From NCBI RefSeq assembly GCF_001571225.1, contig NZ_BCTJ01000015.1:47730-111729 (forward strand): a DNA stretch of 64,000 nucleotides, in the 5' to 3' direction. The DNA comes from Hydrogenophaga palleronii NBRC 102513. GTDB taxonomy: Bacteria > Pseudomonadota > Gammaproteobacteria > Burkholderiales > Burkholderiaceae_C. Position 1 is the first letter of the stretch; each line of letters opens with the position of its first letter. Positions 56,013 through 64,000 of this stretch are shown piece by piece. A program made the position numbers and the translations under genes. Below the pieces are notes generated by a model. That model was not told the origin of the DNA. It worked only from the letters and a program-made list of their open reading frames with translations, and ran no database searches.

Positions 56013-56945
56013 ATGGGCATCAGCCACTACATCAAGGAAATCGGCCGCGGCAAGGACGGCGCGCGTCCGCTCACGCGCGAGCAGGCCACAGACCTGTTCG
56101 GCCAGGTGCTGGACGGCGCCGTGACCGACCTCGAAGTCGGCGGCTTCTGCCTGGCCATGCGCATCAAGGGCGAAACGCCCGAAGAGATGGCCGGCTTCCT
56201 GGACGCGACACACGCCCGCCTGCACCGCCTGCCCGACAACGGCCTCACCACCGTGGTGCTGCCCAGCTACAACGGCGCGCGCAAGCTGCCGGTGCTCACA
56301 CCCTTGCTGGCCCTGCTGCTGGCGCAGCGTGGTGCGGCGGTGCTGGTGCACGGCACCGCCACCGAAACGCAGCGCGTGATCGCGCCCCAGGTGCTGGAGA
56401 TGCTTGACATACCGAGCGCCACCGAGGTGCCGACGCTGCGCGCCGGCGACGTTGCCTACGTGCCGACCGAGGTGCTGCTCCCGGGCCTGAAGCGCCTGCT
56501 GGATGTGCGCCGTGTGGTCGGCCTGCGCAACCCGGCGCACAGTCTGGTGAAGCTCATGAACCCGTGCGCCGGCCGCGCCTTCCTGGTCGGCAGCTACACG
56601 CACCCCGAGTACGCCACCTCCATGGCGGCCACCTGGTCGCTCACCGGCGCACACGCGCTGCTGCTGCGAGGCACCGAAGGCGAGTGCGTGGCCGATGCGC
56701 GCCGCACGCCCCGCATGGAGGTGTTCCGCGACGGCCAGCGCACCGAGGTGCAGGCGCAGCAGGACGGACCACTCGCCAAGCTGCCATCGCTGCCGGCGGT
56801 GGATGCCGCGTCCACCGCCGCCTACATCCGCGCCGTGCTCGACGGCAGCCAGGCCATTCCCACGCCGATCGCCCTGCAGGTGGAACACATCTTGCAGGCG
56901 CTGGCGCAACATGAACCCCTTAGCCACCATGCCCTCTCCGTCTGA
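56013..56945 (+). CDS. ybiB: YbiB-like TrpD2 family DNA-binding protein
   Basis: The 310-residue protein has the anthranilate phosphoribosyltransferase fold: a small helical N-terminal domain (residues 1-70) with LTREQATDLFGQVLDGAVTD, and a larger alpha/beta domain. The TrpD catalytic glycine motif for phosphoribosyl pyrophosphate is not conserved. The E. coli homologue binds nucleic acid and is LexA-controlled. Here it is placed 66 bases after nasA and overlaps cobA, so it appears to ride in the nitrate operon. Its role there is unclear. Confidence 0.86.
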   Translation: MGISHYIKEIGRGKDGARPLTREQATDLFGQVLDGAVTDLEVGGFCLAMRIKGETPEEMAGFLDATHARLHRLPDNGLTTVVLPSYNGARKLPVLTPLLALLLAQRGAAVLVHGTATETQRVIAPQVLEMLDIPSATEVPTLRAGDVAYVPTEVLLPGLKRLLDVRRVVGLRNPAHSLVKLMNPCAGRAFLVGSYTHPEYATSMAATWSLTGAHALLLRGTEGECVADARRTPRMEVFRDGQRTEVQAQQDGPLAKLPSLPAVDAASTAAYIRAVLDGSQAIPTPIALQVEHILQALAQHEPLSHHALSV

Positions 56946-57717
56946 ATTCCTGCCCGGCACCGTCGCACTGGTGGGCGCCGGCCCTGGCGACCCCGAGCTG
57001 CTCACGCTCAAGGCCGTCAAGGCCATTGCGGCGGCCACCGTGCTGCTGGTGGACGACCTGGTGAGCGACGCCGTGCTGGACCATGCTTCGCCCAAGGCGC
57101 GCATCGTGCACGTGGGCAAACGCGGCGGTTGCAAGAGCACGCCGCAGGCCTTCATCGAAAAACTCATGGTGATGGCGGCCCGCGAAGGCGAAATGGTGGT
57201 GCGCCTCAAGGGTGGTGATCCCTTCATCTTCGGCCGCGGCGGTGAAGAGGTGGAACACCTGCGCGCCGCCGGCATTCAGGTGCAGGTGGTCAACGGCATC
57301 ACCGCCGGCCTGGCCGGGCTGACCTCGCTGGGCGTGCCGCTCACGCACCGCGAGCACGCGCACGGCGTGGTCTTCGTCACCGGCCACGCCAAGCCGGGTG
57401 ACAGCGGCACCGACTGGCAGGCCCTCGCCGCCACCGCGCGCGACGCCAAGCTCACGCTGGTGATCTACATGGGCGTGTCCAGCGCGGCGCAGATCCAGCA
57501 AGACCTGCTGACCGGCCTGCCGGCACACACGCCGCTGGCGGTGATCCAGCACGCCAGCCTGCCGCAGCAACGCCATGCGGTGACCACGCTGGCGCAGCTG
57601 CACGCCACCATCGAATCCGAGGGCCTGGGCAGCCCGGCCGTGATCGTGGTCGGTGATGTGGTGAGCGGCATCGCCGCCATGCAGCAGGCCCCGCAGGCCG
57701 TCCCCCGCAGCGCCTGA
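56911..57717 (+). CDS. cobA: uroporphyrinogen-III C-methyltransferase
   Basis: The 268-residue SAM-dependent enzyme makes precorrin-2, the precursor of siroheme for NirB. Motifs: VALVGAGPGDPELLTLKAVK, VHVGKRGGCKSTPQAFIEKL, VVRLKGGDPFIFGRGGEEVE and GVPLTHREHAHGVVFVTGH. It is the single-function form; the CysG oxidase/ferrochelatase part is absent and must be encoded elsewhere. Two starts are possible (56911 or 56929, MPSPSEFLPG); both lie inside the end of ybiB, which implies translational coupling. Confidence 0.93.
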   Translation: MNPLATMPSPSEFLPGTVALVGAGPGDPELLTLKAVKAIAAATVLLVDDLVSDAVLDHASPKARIVHVGKRGGCKSTPQAFIEKLMVMAAREGEMVVRLKGGDPFIFGRGGEEVEHLRAAGIQVQVVNGITAGLAGLTSLGVPLTHREHAHGVVFVTGHAKPGDSGTDWQALAATARDAKLTLVIYMGVSSAAQIQQDLLTGLPAHTPLAVIQHASLPQQRHAVTTLAQLHATIESEGLGSPAVIVVGDVVSGIAAMQQAPQAVPRSA

Positions 57718-57773
57718 GCGCCGCTACACTCCCGCCCGGGGCGCCCATGGGCGCATGCAAAGAGGGGGAAAAC

Positions 57774-58901
57774 ATGCTGAAAAAACTCAATCAATTCACC
57801 GAAAGCCACGGTGCGCTGCGCCCGGGGCGCGGCCTGGTCACCGGTGTCATTGCGCTCACGCTGGCCATCCTGTGTTTCCTGGGCGTGATGGCCTTTCATT
57901 TCCCGCAGTACCTCACCACGCCCGAGCTGCGCAAGCAGTACGACGTGGCGCTGATGCGCCAGCTGTTGTTCGTCGCGATGGTGGTGGCCGGCGGCCTGAG
58001 CCTGGTGAACGTGCTGTTCAACCGCGCGCGCTGGCTCTCGGCCTTCGCCTTCGGGCTGGTGGTGCTCGGCGCGCTGCTGGGCGGGCACCAGGTGGAGGTG
58101 GACCCGAACTTCCCCGACCACACGCCCTACATCGGCATGGACTGGTTCATCCTCGACCTGCTGGGTTCGTCGCTGATCTTCATCTTCATCGAGAAGCTGT
58201 TCGCCCTGCGCAAGGACCAGCCGGTGTTCCGGCCCGAGTGGCAGACCGACTTCCACCACTTCATCGTCAACCACATGGTGATCGGCTTCATGCTGCTGGC
58301 CACCAACCTGCTGGTGCACAACATCTTCGGCTGGGTGCCGGTGGATGGCGTGCGCGGCTGGATCGCCACCCTGCCGTTCTGGGCCGCGCTGCCGCTCATC
58401 ATCCTGGTGGCCGACCTGGCCCAGTACTGGACGCACCGCGCCTACCACGAGGTGCCGCTGCTCTGGCGCCTGCACGCGGTGCACCACAGCACCAAACACA
58501 TGGACTGGATGGCCGGCTCGCGCCAGCACATCCTGGAGACCATCATCACGCGCACCCTGGTGCTGGGCCCGATCTACCTGCTGGGCTTTTCCAAGGAAGT
58601 GATCGACGCCTACATCATCGTGGTCGGCTTCCAGGCGGTGTTCAACCACGCCAACGTGAGCGTGCGCCTGGGGCCGCTGCGTTACCTCATCGTCACGCCC
58701 AACTTCCACCACTGGCACCACAGCCAGGACCAGGAAGCGCTGGACAGGAACTACGCCGCGCACTACGCTTTCCTCGACCACCTCTTCGGCACCGCGGTCA
58801 ACAGCCCGCGGATGTGGCCCGAGCGCTACGGCGTGCTGGGCGACTACGTGCCCAAGGGTTTTCTGAAGCAACTCGCCTTCCCTTTCACCTGGAAAGGCTG
58901 A
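57774..58901 (+). CDS. sterol desaturase / fatty acid hydroxylase family membrane protein
   Basis: The 375-residue protein starts at MLKKLNQFTESHGALRPGRG behind GGGGGA. Two N-terminal membrane helices (about 22-45 and 65-110) precede the usual di-iron membrane domain. Histidine boxes are HRAYH, LHAVHHSTKH and HHWHHSQDQ, the clusters that bind two irons in C-5 sterol desaturases and fatty acid hydroxylases. It starts 56 bases after cobA. Its substrate (a lipid or terpenoid) is unknown. Confidence 0.9.
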   Translation: MLKKLNQFTESHGALRPGRGLVTGVIALTLAILCFLGVMAFHFPQYLTTPELRKQYDVALMRQLLFVAMVVAGGLSLVNVLFNRARWLSAFAFGLVVLGALLGGHQVEVDPNFPDHTPYIGMDWFILDLLGSSLIFIFIEKLFALRKDQPVFRPEWQTDFHHFIVNHMVIGFMLLATNLLVHNIFGWVPVDGVRGWIATLPFWAALPLIILVADLAQYWTHRAYHEVPLLWRLHAVHHSTKHMDWMAGSRQHILETIITRTLVLGPIYLLGFSKEVIDAYIIVVGFQAVFNHANVSVRLGPLRYLIVTPNFHHWHHSQDQEALDRNYAAHYAFLDHLFGTAVNSPRMWPERYGVLGDYVPKGFLKQLAFPFTWKG

Positions 58902-58956
58902 GGCTCGCGCGCCAAGCACAGCAGCCCGGTTCCCCGGTGCGCCTACACTGCGCGCC

Positions 58957-60159
58957 ATGCAAGAATTTGACGCCATCGTCATCGGCGCCGGCGCGGCCGG
59001 TCTGTTCTGTGCCGGTGTCGCAGGACAGCGCGGCCAGCGCGTGCTGGTGCTGGACCACAGCGAGAAGGTCGCCGAGAAAATCCGTATCTCGGGCGGCGGC
59101 CGCGCCAACTTCACCAACCGCGAACTCGATCCGCAAGCGCCGCACAAGCACTTCCTGAGCGCCAACCCGCACTTCTGCCGCTCGGCACTGTCGCGCTACA
59201 CGCCGGCCGACTTCATCGCGCTGGTGCAGCGCCACGGCATCCCTTTCCACGAGAAGCACAAGGGCCAGCTGTTCTGCGACCACTCGGCCGACGACCTGAT
59301 CCAGATGCTGCTGCGCGAATGCGATGCCGGCGGCGTGCAGCGCTGGCAGCCCTGCGGCGTGAAAGCGGTGCGCCAGGGCGGTGACGGACTCTACGAACTC
59401 GACACCGAACGCGGCCCGGTGCGTGGCCGCAAGCTGGTGGTGGCCACCGGCGGCCTGTCGATTCCGAAAATCGGCGCCAGCGATTTCGGTTACCGCATCG
59501 CCAGCCAGTTCGGCCTGCGCCTGGTGGAGCGGCAACCAGGGCTGGTGCCACTCACCTTCGACGGCGACGGCTGGGCGCCCTACGCCGGCCTGGCCGGGCT
59601 GGCGCTGCCGGTGCGCATCGAGACCGGCGACAAGAAAAACCGCATGGCGTTTCTGGAAGACCTGCTGTTCACCCACCGCGGCCTGTCCGGCCCGGCGGTG
59701 CTGCAGATCTCCAGCTACTGGCGCGAAGGCACCCCGATCCGGCTCAACCTGGCCCCCGACACCGAACTGCCCACCGCGCTGGCACGCGCCAAGGCCAGCT
59801 CACGCAAGCTGCTGGCCAACGAACTCGCCGCCCTGGTGCCCAGCCGCCTGGCCGACGCCTGGGTGCAGCAGGACGCCGACTGGCAGCGCCCGGTGGCGGA
59901 CACCACCGACAAGGCGCTGGCCCGGCTGGCCGAGCGCCTGTCGCGCTGGGAGATCGCCCCCACCGGCACCGAGGGCTACAAAAAAGCCGAGGTCACCCTG
60001 GGTGGGGTGGACACGCGAGAACTCTCCTCGCAGACCCTGGAATCGAAACAGCCCGGCCTGTATTTCATCGGTGAGGTGGTCGACGTGACCGGCTGGCTGG
60101 GCGGCTATAACTTCCAGTGGGCCTGGGCCAGCGCCCACGCCTGCGCCCAGGCGCTTTGA
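58957..60159 (+). CDS. YhiN/HI0933-like FAD-dependent oxidoreductase
   Basis: The 400-residue flavoprotein opens with the dinucleotide-binding motif VIGAGAAGLFCAGVAGQRG and the family-specific VAEKIRISGGGRANFTN. In the middle VVATGGLSIPKIGASDFGY is conserved. The end GLYFIGEVVDVTGWLGGYN completes the FAD site. Family members are annotated as aminoacetone oxidase-like or flavoproteins of unknown substrate. The gene stands alone, 55 bases after the desaturase-like gene. Confidence 0.92.
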   Translation: MQEFDAIVIGAGAAGLFCAGVAGQRGQRVLVLDHSEKVAEKIRISGGGRANFTNRELDPQAPHKHFLSANPHFCRSALSRYTPADFIALVQRHGIPFHEKHKGQLFCDHSADDLIQMLLRECDAGGVQRWQPCGVKAVRQGGDGLYELDTERGPVRGRKLVVATGGLSIPKIGASDFGYRIASQFGLRLVERQPGLVPLTFDGDGWAPYAGLAGLALPVRIETGDKKNRMAFLEDLLFTHRGLSGPAVLQISSYWREGTPIRLNLAPDTELPTALARAKASSRKLLANELAALVPSRLADAWVQQDADWQRPVADTTDKALARLAERLSRWEIAPTGTEGYKKAEVTLGGVDTRELSSQTLESKQPGLYFIGEVVDVTGWLGGYNFQWAWASAHACAQAL

Positions 60160-60214
60160 GCCTCCCGCGCACCGCTGTGGCTGCAAAAACGGTGGCTGTG
60201 CGCGGGGAAATGGC

Positions 60215-60220
60215 TATAAT
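60215..60220 (+). promoter_or_regulatory. -10 element of rpsU
   Basis: A perfect TATAAT lies 127 bases before the rpsU ATG. No good -35 hexamer is found 16-18 bases upstream, so this is a partial promoter call. The leader it would give contains a 6-bp inverted repeat (CCCGTC and GACGGG, near 60242-60270). Confidence 0.5.
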
Positions 60221-60346
60221 CCCTGGCTTTGCTGGCAAATCCCCGTCTGCCAATACTAGTTAATGACGGGACATTTTGCGGAAACGACGCCCGGGCCCGA
60301 TCTTCCCGTACATCCTCTTTCCGCGCATTCTGGATATCTTTCGCCA

Positions 60347-60559
60347 ATGACGACCATCCGTGTAAAAGACAACGAACCCTTTGACGTCGCTCTGCGCCGT
60401 TTCAAGCGCACCATCGAAAAGCTCGGCCTGCTGACCGACCTGCGCGCCCGCGAGTTCTACGAAAAGCCGACCGCCGAGCGCAAGCGCAAGAAGGCCGCCG
60501 CCGTCAAACGCCACTACAAGCGTGTGCGTTCGATGCAGCTGCCGAAGAAGCTGTACTGA
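60347..60559 (+). CDS. rpsU: 30S ribosomal protein S21
   Basis: The 70-residue protein starts [20 protein letters not shown]; an upstream in-frame ATG at 60263 is not conserved. The basic C-terminus, [20 protein letters not shown], is characteristic. S21 aids mRNA pairing during initiation. It is followed by a terminator and yqeY, while the dnaG-rpoD part of the classic operon is absent from this window. Confidence 0.97.
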   Translation: MTTIRVKDNEPFDVALRRFKRTIEKLGLLTDLRAREFYEKPTAERKRKKAAAVKRHYKRVRSMQLPKKLY

Positions 60560-60590
60560 GCGTAGCCACCGGGCCCGTCCCGGTCGCGCC

Positions 60591-60625
60591 AAAGCCCGCT
60601 GGAGGACGCTCAAGCGGGCTTTTTT
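60591..60625 (+). terminator. intrinsic terminator between rpsU and yqeY
   Basis: AGCCCGCT (60593-60600) pairs with AGCGGGCT (60613-60620) around a 12-base loop, with A-run before and T-run after. It lies 32 bases after rpsU and may allow only partial read-through to yqeY. Confidence 0.88.
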
Positions 60626-60660
60626 GATTTCCGATTCCCCATTTCACAAGGACTCCCGCC

Positions 60661-61107
60661 ATGTCGATCAAAGAACAGATCGCCCAGGACATCAAAGCCG
60701 CCATGCTGGCCAAGGACGCGCCGCGCCGCGACACCCTGCGCCTGCTGCAGGCCGCCGTGAAGCAGAAGGAAGTGGACGAGCGCATCGAGCTCGACGACGC
60801 GGCGGTGATCGCGGTGCTCGACAAGATGCTCAAGCAGCGCAAGGACTCGATCGCGGCCTTCGAGCAAGGCAACCGCGCCGATCTGGCGGCCCAGGAAGCG
60901 GCCGAGATCGCCATCCTGCAGCCCTACCTGCCGGCGCGCCTGTCGGCCGACGAGGTGACGGCCGAAGTCAAAGCCATCGTCGCCGAGCTGGGTGCCAAGG
61001 GCCCGGGCGACATGGGCAAGGTCATGGGCGCGGTGAAAGCCCGCCTGGCCGGCAAGGCCGACATGGGCCAGGTCTCGGCCGCCGTGAAGGCCGCTCTGGC
61101 AGGCTGA
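60661..61107 (+). CDS. yqeY: GatB/YqeY domain-containing protein
   Basis: The 148-residue protein starts MSIKEQIAQDIKAAMLAKDA. It is the free-standing form of the tRNA-binding tail domain of GatB, with two helical subdomains. Conserved parts are DAPRRDTLRLLQAAVKQKEV, KQRKDSIAAFEQGNRADLAA and GAKGPGDMGKVMGAVKARL. Its exact role is unknown, and association with tRNA amidation is only structural. rpsU-yqeY is a frequent pair in bacteria. Confidence 0.93.
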   Translation: MSIKEQIAQDIKAAMLAKDAPRRDTLRLLQAAVKQKEVDERIELDDAAVIAVLDKMLKQRKDSIAAFEQGNRADLAAQEAAEIAILQPYLPARLSADEVTAEVKAIVAELGAKGPGDMGKVMGAVKARLAGKADMGQVSAAVKAALAG

Positions 61108-61209
61108 GGCTCAACGCCAGCGCTGCCCTCCGCTTGGGCCAAGCACCCGGAAGCGCTGCACGCCCTGAAACCGCAGAGCGCGCAGGCCAACCGGCGTCAG
61201 CGGCGTGGC

Positions 61210-61251
61210 GGCACCGGCACCGGCACCGGCACCGGCACCGGCACCGGCACC
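61210..61251 (+). repeat. hexanucleotide tandem repeat (GGCACC)x7
   Basis: Seven exact GGCACC units lie head to tail in the 215-base gap between the convergent yqeY and exoprotein genes. No coding frame uses it. The rest of the gap has no recognisable feature. Confidence 0.95.
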
Positions 61252-61322
61252 GCCGAGCACCGTATCGGCAGAAGACCAGCGCCGCCCCCAGGGCTTGAAG
61301 GCGCATCACGACCGGGGCCGGA

Positions 61323-64000
61323 TCATGAACGAGACAGGCTCCCCGGAATGATGCGGACGCGCGTGCGCTGCGCGCCAATGGTCACGATCACATCCAATGG
61401 CAAGGCCGCGGGTGGCATGGCCGAGGCCACGAAGGAGCGTGTCTCGGGCAGGAAGCGCAGCCACGCCGGCAGCGGTGCGCCGTTCGGCAAGGTGGCGGTG
61501 ATGGGTGTTTCGCGCACCAGGCCTTCGGTGAGGGCCGGCGACAGCGCAACCTGGAAGCCGCTGGCCGCCATCTCCTCGGGCACCCACACGTTGAATTGCC
61601 CTTCGCTTCCCTCGGTCGGCACCCTGAGCAGCGCGACGACAATGCCGTCCGCCGTGCGCTCGGAAGAACCAGTCCGGACTTGCGTCGCCAGCGCCGCTTC
61701 GCGCACGGGCAGCACCAGGGATGGCTGCGCAAGCGGCATCGCCCGCAGCACGCTGGACACCGGGTCGATCACGATGCCACTGAACCTGGCCTGACCGCTG
61801 GCTTGCACCTGGCCGAGTGTGAGCACGCCGTTGCTGGCCACCTGGATGTCGTGCCCGCTGGCGCTGAAGGGGCCTGCAAACTGGTTGCCCCCGTTGTTCA
61901 GCAGGATGTTGCTGCCCCCCGCGTTCACATGGGTTTGTCCACTCGCGTGGATGGCCGTGCCTGCGGCCTGGGTGACGTCGCCGCCCGTGCTGACCACATG
62001 CAGATCGCCGCCGGCCTGGAGGTTGCCCAGGGTGATGCCGCCGGTGGTGTCGGTGATGCTGACGTTGCCGCCAGCGCTCACGCTTCCGCTGCCGCCCTGG
62101 CTGTAGCCATCGCTGACCGTGAAGTCGCCATCGGTGCGGGTGTCGCCGCCGGTCTGGGTGAAGCTTCCAAGATCGATGCCGCCCTGGCTGTCCAGGCGGC
62201 CGCCGTTCTGCGTGAGGCTGTCCAGCCGCACACCACCAGGACCGACGTTCAGCGTGCCATCGGCCTGCACCAGGTGGCCGCCCTGGCCCAGGCTGTCGAT
62301 CACCACCGGGGCTGAGGCCTCCGCGGGTGCGACGGCGCCCGTGGTGTCGAAGCGCACGGTGACACCGTTGGGGATGATGACGTGGGCCACGTTGGCCAGG
62401 TCGGGAATGGCGCCGTCGGCCCAGTTGGCGGGGTCGAACCAGTTGCCGTCGCTGCCGCCGATCCAGGTGGCGGTGTCGCGCCGGGTGATGTCCGCGCTGG
62501 TGGTGCCGCTGGCGGCCACGCTGTAGTTGGCTGCGTCGGCGCCATCCAGGGTGACGCCGCTCAGCGTCACGGTCTTGCCGGTACCCACGTTCTTGTCCGC
62601 GAAGCTGGCCGAGCCCCATGTCACGACCAGCGTGTCGCCGCCGATGCGGTTGTCGCTGGTGGTCACGGTGGCCACCGTGTTGCCGTCGTAGGTCTTGTTC
62701 ACACCGGTGTAGCCCACCTGCAGCGCGCGCGGCGTGATCTGGCCGTCCGTCCCGGTGAAGCTGCTGCCCGCGGGCAACTGGTAGTTGGCGGCGTCGCTGC
62801 CGGAGAGCAGCAGCCCGCTGATGGTGTAAGCCACGTTGTTGCCGGCGTTACGGCTGGCGAAGCTGCCCGCACCATCCACCGCCACATGGTCCCCGGCTTC
62901 AAGGCCCGCCAGGCTCAGCGTCACGCCATTCATGGCCGTGGTGCCGTCGTACACCTTGCTGATGCCACCGCTGGCGCTGGCGGTCAGGGCCTTGGGCGTC
63001 ACCGTGTGCTGGCCCACCACCACGAACTGGTCGCTGAAGTTGCTGCCGACCTGGTTGACCTGGGTGGCACCCATGGTGTGGAGCCCGGTCACCAGATGGC
63101 CGGCGCTGCTGGTGGCCGCGCCGGTGGTGTCCAGCGTGAAGCTGGCCGTGCCGCCCGCGCCGTCGCTGAGAGAGAAGCGATTGGCGCCCAGGCTGGTCGG
63201 CGAGAGCGTGACGATGGTGCTGCCGTCGCTGGCAAGGTACTCGGCACTGGCGATGGCGTAGCCGGCGGCGCTGCCATAGACCGACTGCTGAGGCTGCACC
63301 CGGACCAGCAGACGCTCTGCGGGCACGATGGTGTAGTTACCCGCCTGGTACGCAATGCTGTAGTTGCTGGCACTCAACCCCGACGCGTGCAGCACACCGG
63401 CATAGGTGCCGGCGCCCTCCACGCCCGCATTGCTGCGCGCGACGGACAAAGCCCCGCCCAGTACACCGGCACCTTCGCCGTTCACAAAGCCCATGTAGGT
63501 CACGCCCTGGTAGCCGGCGGCGTCGGTTTGCGTGACCAGCTTGGCGTCGTTGTGGGCGATCACGCTCAACGGTGCCCGCAGAATGTCGGCCGTGGTTGTG
63601 GCGGTGCTGCTGGTCAGCTGGTAGTTGCTGGCCAGGCCACCGTGGGTGCCATCGGCCAGCGCGTAGCCACTGGCCGTGACGGTCAGGCCGGTTCCGGCGC
63701 CGGCCTGCGAGAAGGAGGCACCGGTGCGCGAGAGCGCCAGCGTCTCGTCGTTCACGCCAGTGATGGCAGTCCCCCAGTCGAGGATGCTGACGGTCGAGGT
63801 GCCGTCGTAGGTCTTGTTCGCCGCGCTCAGGCCGCTCACCGACACCTGACGTGCGGTGATGTCCGCACTGGTGGTGCCGCTGGTGGCGACGCTGTAGTTG
63901 GCCGCGTCGGCACCGTTGAGCGTGACGCCGCTCAACGCCACCGCCTTGCCGGTGCCCACGTTCTTGTCGGCGAAGCTGGCCGCACTCCAGTTCACCACCA
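61323..64000 (-). CDS. large YDG/MBG-repeat exoprotein, C-terminal part (partial)
   Basis: The frame is open from the window edge to the stop at 61323-61325, giving about 892 residues; the start is outside. Repeated YDG domains are recognisable by NKTYDGTSTV, SKVYDGTTAM and NKTYDGNTVA, with MBG-like stretches between (YNITIVP-like endings, AGNYTIVPAERLLVRVQ). After about residue 510 the chain changes to a beta-helix-like Gly/Asn-rich section with filamentous-haemagglutinin character (GGNVSITDTTGGITLGNLQA). A cadherin-like end follows (NGAPLPAWLRFLPETRS). Such proteins are usually secreted by two-partner systems as adhesins; the N-terminal secretion domain and any TpsB gene are not in view. 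Confidence 0.85.
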   Translation of the reverse strand, partial: VVNWSAASFADKNVGTGKAVALSGVTLNGADAANYSVATSGTTSADITARQVSVSGLSAANKTYDGTSTVSILDWGTAITGVNDETLALSRTGASFSQAGAGTGLTVTASGYALADGTHGGLASNYQLTSSTATTTADILRAPLSVIAHNDAKLVTQTDAAGYQGVTYMGFVNGEGAGVLGGALSVARSNAGVEGAGTYAGVLHASGLSASNYSIAYQAGNYTIVPAERLLVRVQPQQSVYGSAAGYAIASAEYLASDGSTIVTLSPTSLGANRFSLSDGAGGTASFTLDTTGAATSSAGHLVTGLHTMGATQVNQVGSNFSDQFVVVGQHTVTPKALTASASGGISKVYDGTTAMNGVTLSLAGLEAGDHVAVDGAGSFASRNAGNNVAYTISGLLLSGSDAANYQLPAGSSFTGTDGQITPRALQVGYTGVNKTYDGNTVATVTTSDNRIGGDTLVVTWGSASFADKNVGTGKTVTLSGVTLDGADAANYSVAASGTTSADITRRDTATWIGGSDGNWFDPANWADGAIPDLANVAHVIIPNGVTVRFDTTGAVAPAEASAPVVIDSLGQGGHLVQADGTLNVGPGGVRLDSLTQNGGRLDSQGGIDLGSFTQTGGDTRTDGDFTVSDGYSQGGSGSVSAGGNVSITDTTGGITLGNLQAGGDLHVVSTGGDVTQAAGTAIHASGQTHVNAGGSNILLNNGGNQFAGPFSASGHDIQVASNGVLTLGQVQASGQARFSGIVIDPVSSVLRAMPLAQPSLVLPVREAALATQVRTGSSERTADGIVVALLRVPTEGSEGQFNVWVPEEMAASGFQVALSPALTEGLVRETPITATLPNGAPLPAWLRFLPETRSFVASAMPPAALPLDVIVTIGAQRTRVRIIPGSLSRS
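62484..62618 (-). repeat. 135-base direct repeat, copy 2 (YDG domain end)
   Basis: This stretch encodes 45 residues (SFADKNVGTGKTVTLSGVTL onward) that match the copy at 63855-63989, with about 18 base differences by hand count. It lies inside the exoprotein gene. Confidence 0.9.
63855..63989 (-). repeat. 135-base direct repeat, copy 1 (YDG domain end)
   Basis: This copy encodes SFADKNVGTGKAVALSGVTL and the following residues up to SADIT, and aligns without gaps to 62484-62618. The two copies frame the visible YDG/MBG array. Confidence 0.9.

Noticed and set aside
61210..61251. CRISPR-like array
   Set aside because: It is a simple hexamer tandem repeat with no spacers and no cas genes nearby.

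Overview
The window is high-GC, densely coded DNA from a betaproteobacterium of the order Burkholderiales, most likely Comamonadaceae. This rests on gene content rather than a database search: a Bug-type solute receptor, a 14-gene nuoA-N operon followed by DUF2818, NUDIX and DUF1178 genes, a secG-tRNA-Leu-nuo junction, and an assimilatory nitrate cluster. No insertion sequence, prophage or CRISPR array was seen.

Layout. 1-3663: the end of a citryl-CoA lyase/citrate-synthase-like gene, a Bug receptor, a convergent LysR regulator with a clear promoter, and a decayed amidohydrolase gene carrying a heptanucleotide tandem repeat. 3741-7030 (minus): an aromatic-catabolism-type operon made of an extradiol-dioxygenase-like VOC protein, a 74-residue protein, a Rieske oxygenase and a PDR/VanB reductase. 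7324-15581: a transglutaminase-like protein, a YbbP-type permease without a neighbouring ATPase, a cysteine-synthase-like PLP enzyme, an AttH/CrtC-like exported protein, and an M48 peptidase with a DUF898 membrane protein. 15673-19131: an MsbA-type exporter and a glutamate dehydrogenase with a terminator. 19166-19995: a MerR/carboxymuconolactone-decarboxylase pair with an AdhR/NmlR-like operator.

20127-45389 is one long minus-strand block. Read from the high-coordinate end it holds tsaD, an ABC substrate-binding protein, an aminotransferase, rpsO, pnp, a quinone oxidoreductase, tpiA, secG, tRNA-Leu(GAG), nuoABCDEFGHIJKLMN, DUF2818, NUDIX and DUF1178.

45457-57717 (plus) is a complete nitrate-assimilation cluster. 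It runs from a NasR-type NIT-ANTAR antiterminator gene through a sigma-54 promoter and a leader with an ANTAR-type A1/G4 hexaloop hairpin and an intrinsic terminator, to nrtA, nrtB, nrtD, nirB, nirD, nasA, a ybiB-like gene and cobA. NrtABD imports nitrate, NasA reduces it to nitrite, NirBD reduces nitrite to ammonium, and CobA supplies siroheme precursor for NirB. The leader gives a readable two-tier control: nitrogen limitation through sigma-54, and nitrate/nitrite through NasR antitermination.

57774-64000: a sterol-desaturase-family membrane enzyme, a YhiN-like flavoprotein, rpsU and yqeY separated by a terminator, a GGCACC hexamer repeat, and the C-terminal 890 or so residues of a large YDG/MBG-repeat exoprotein that runs off the window.
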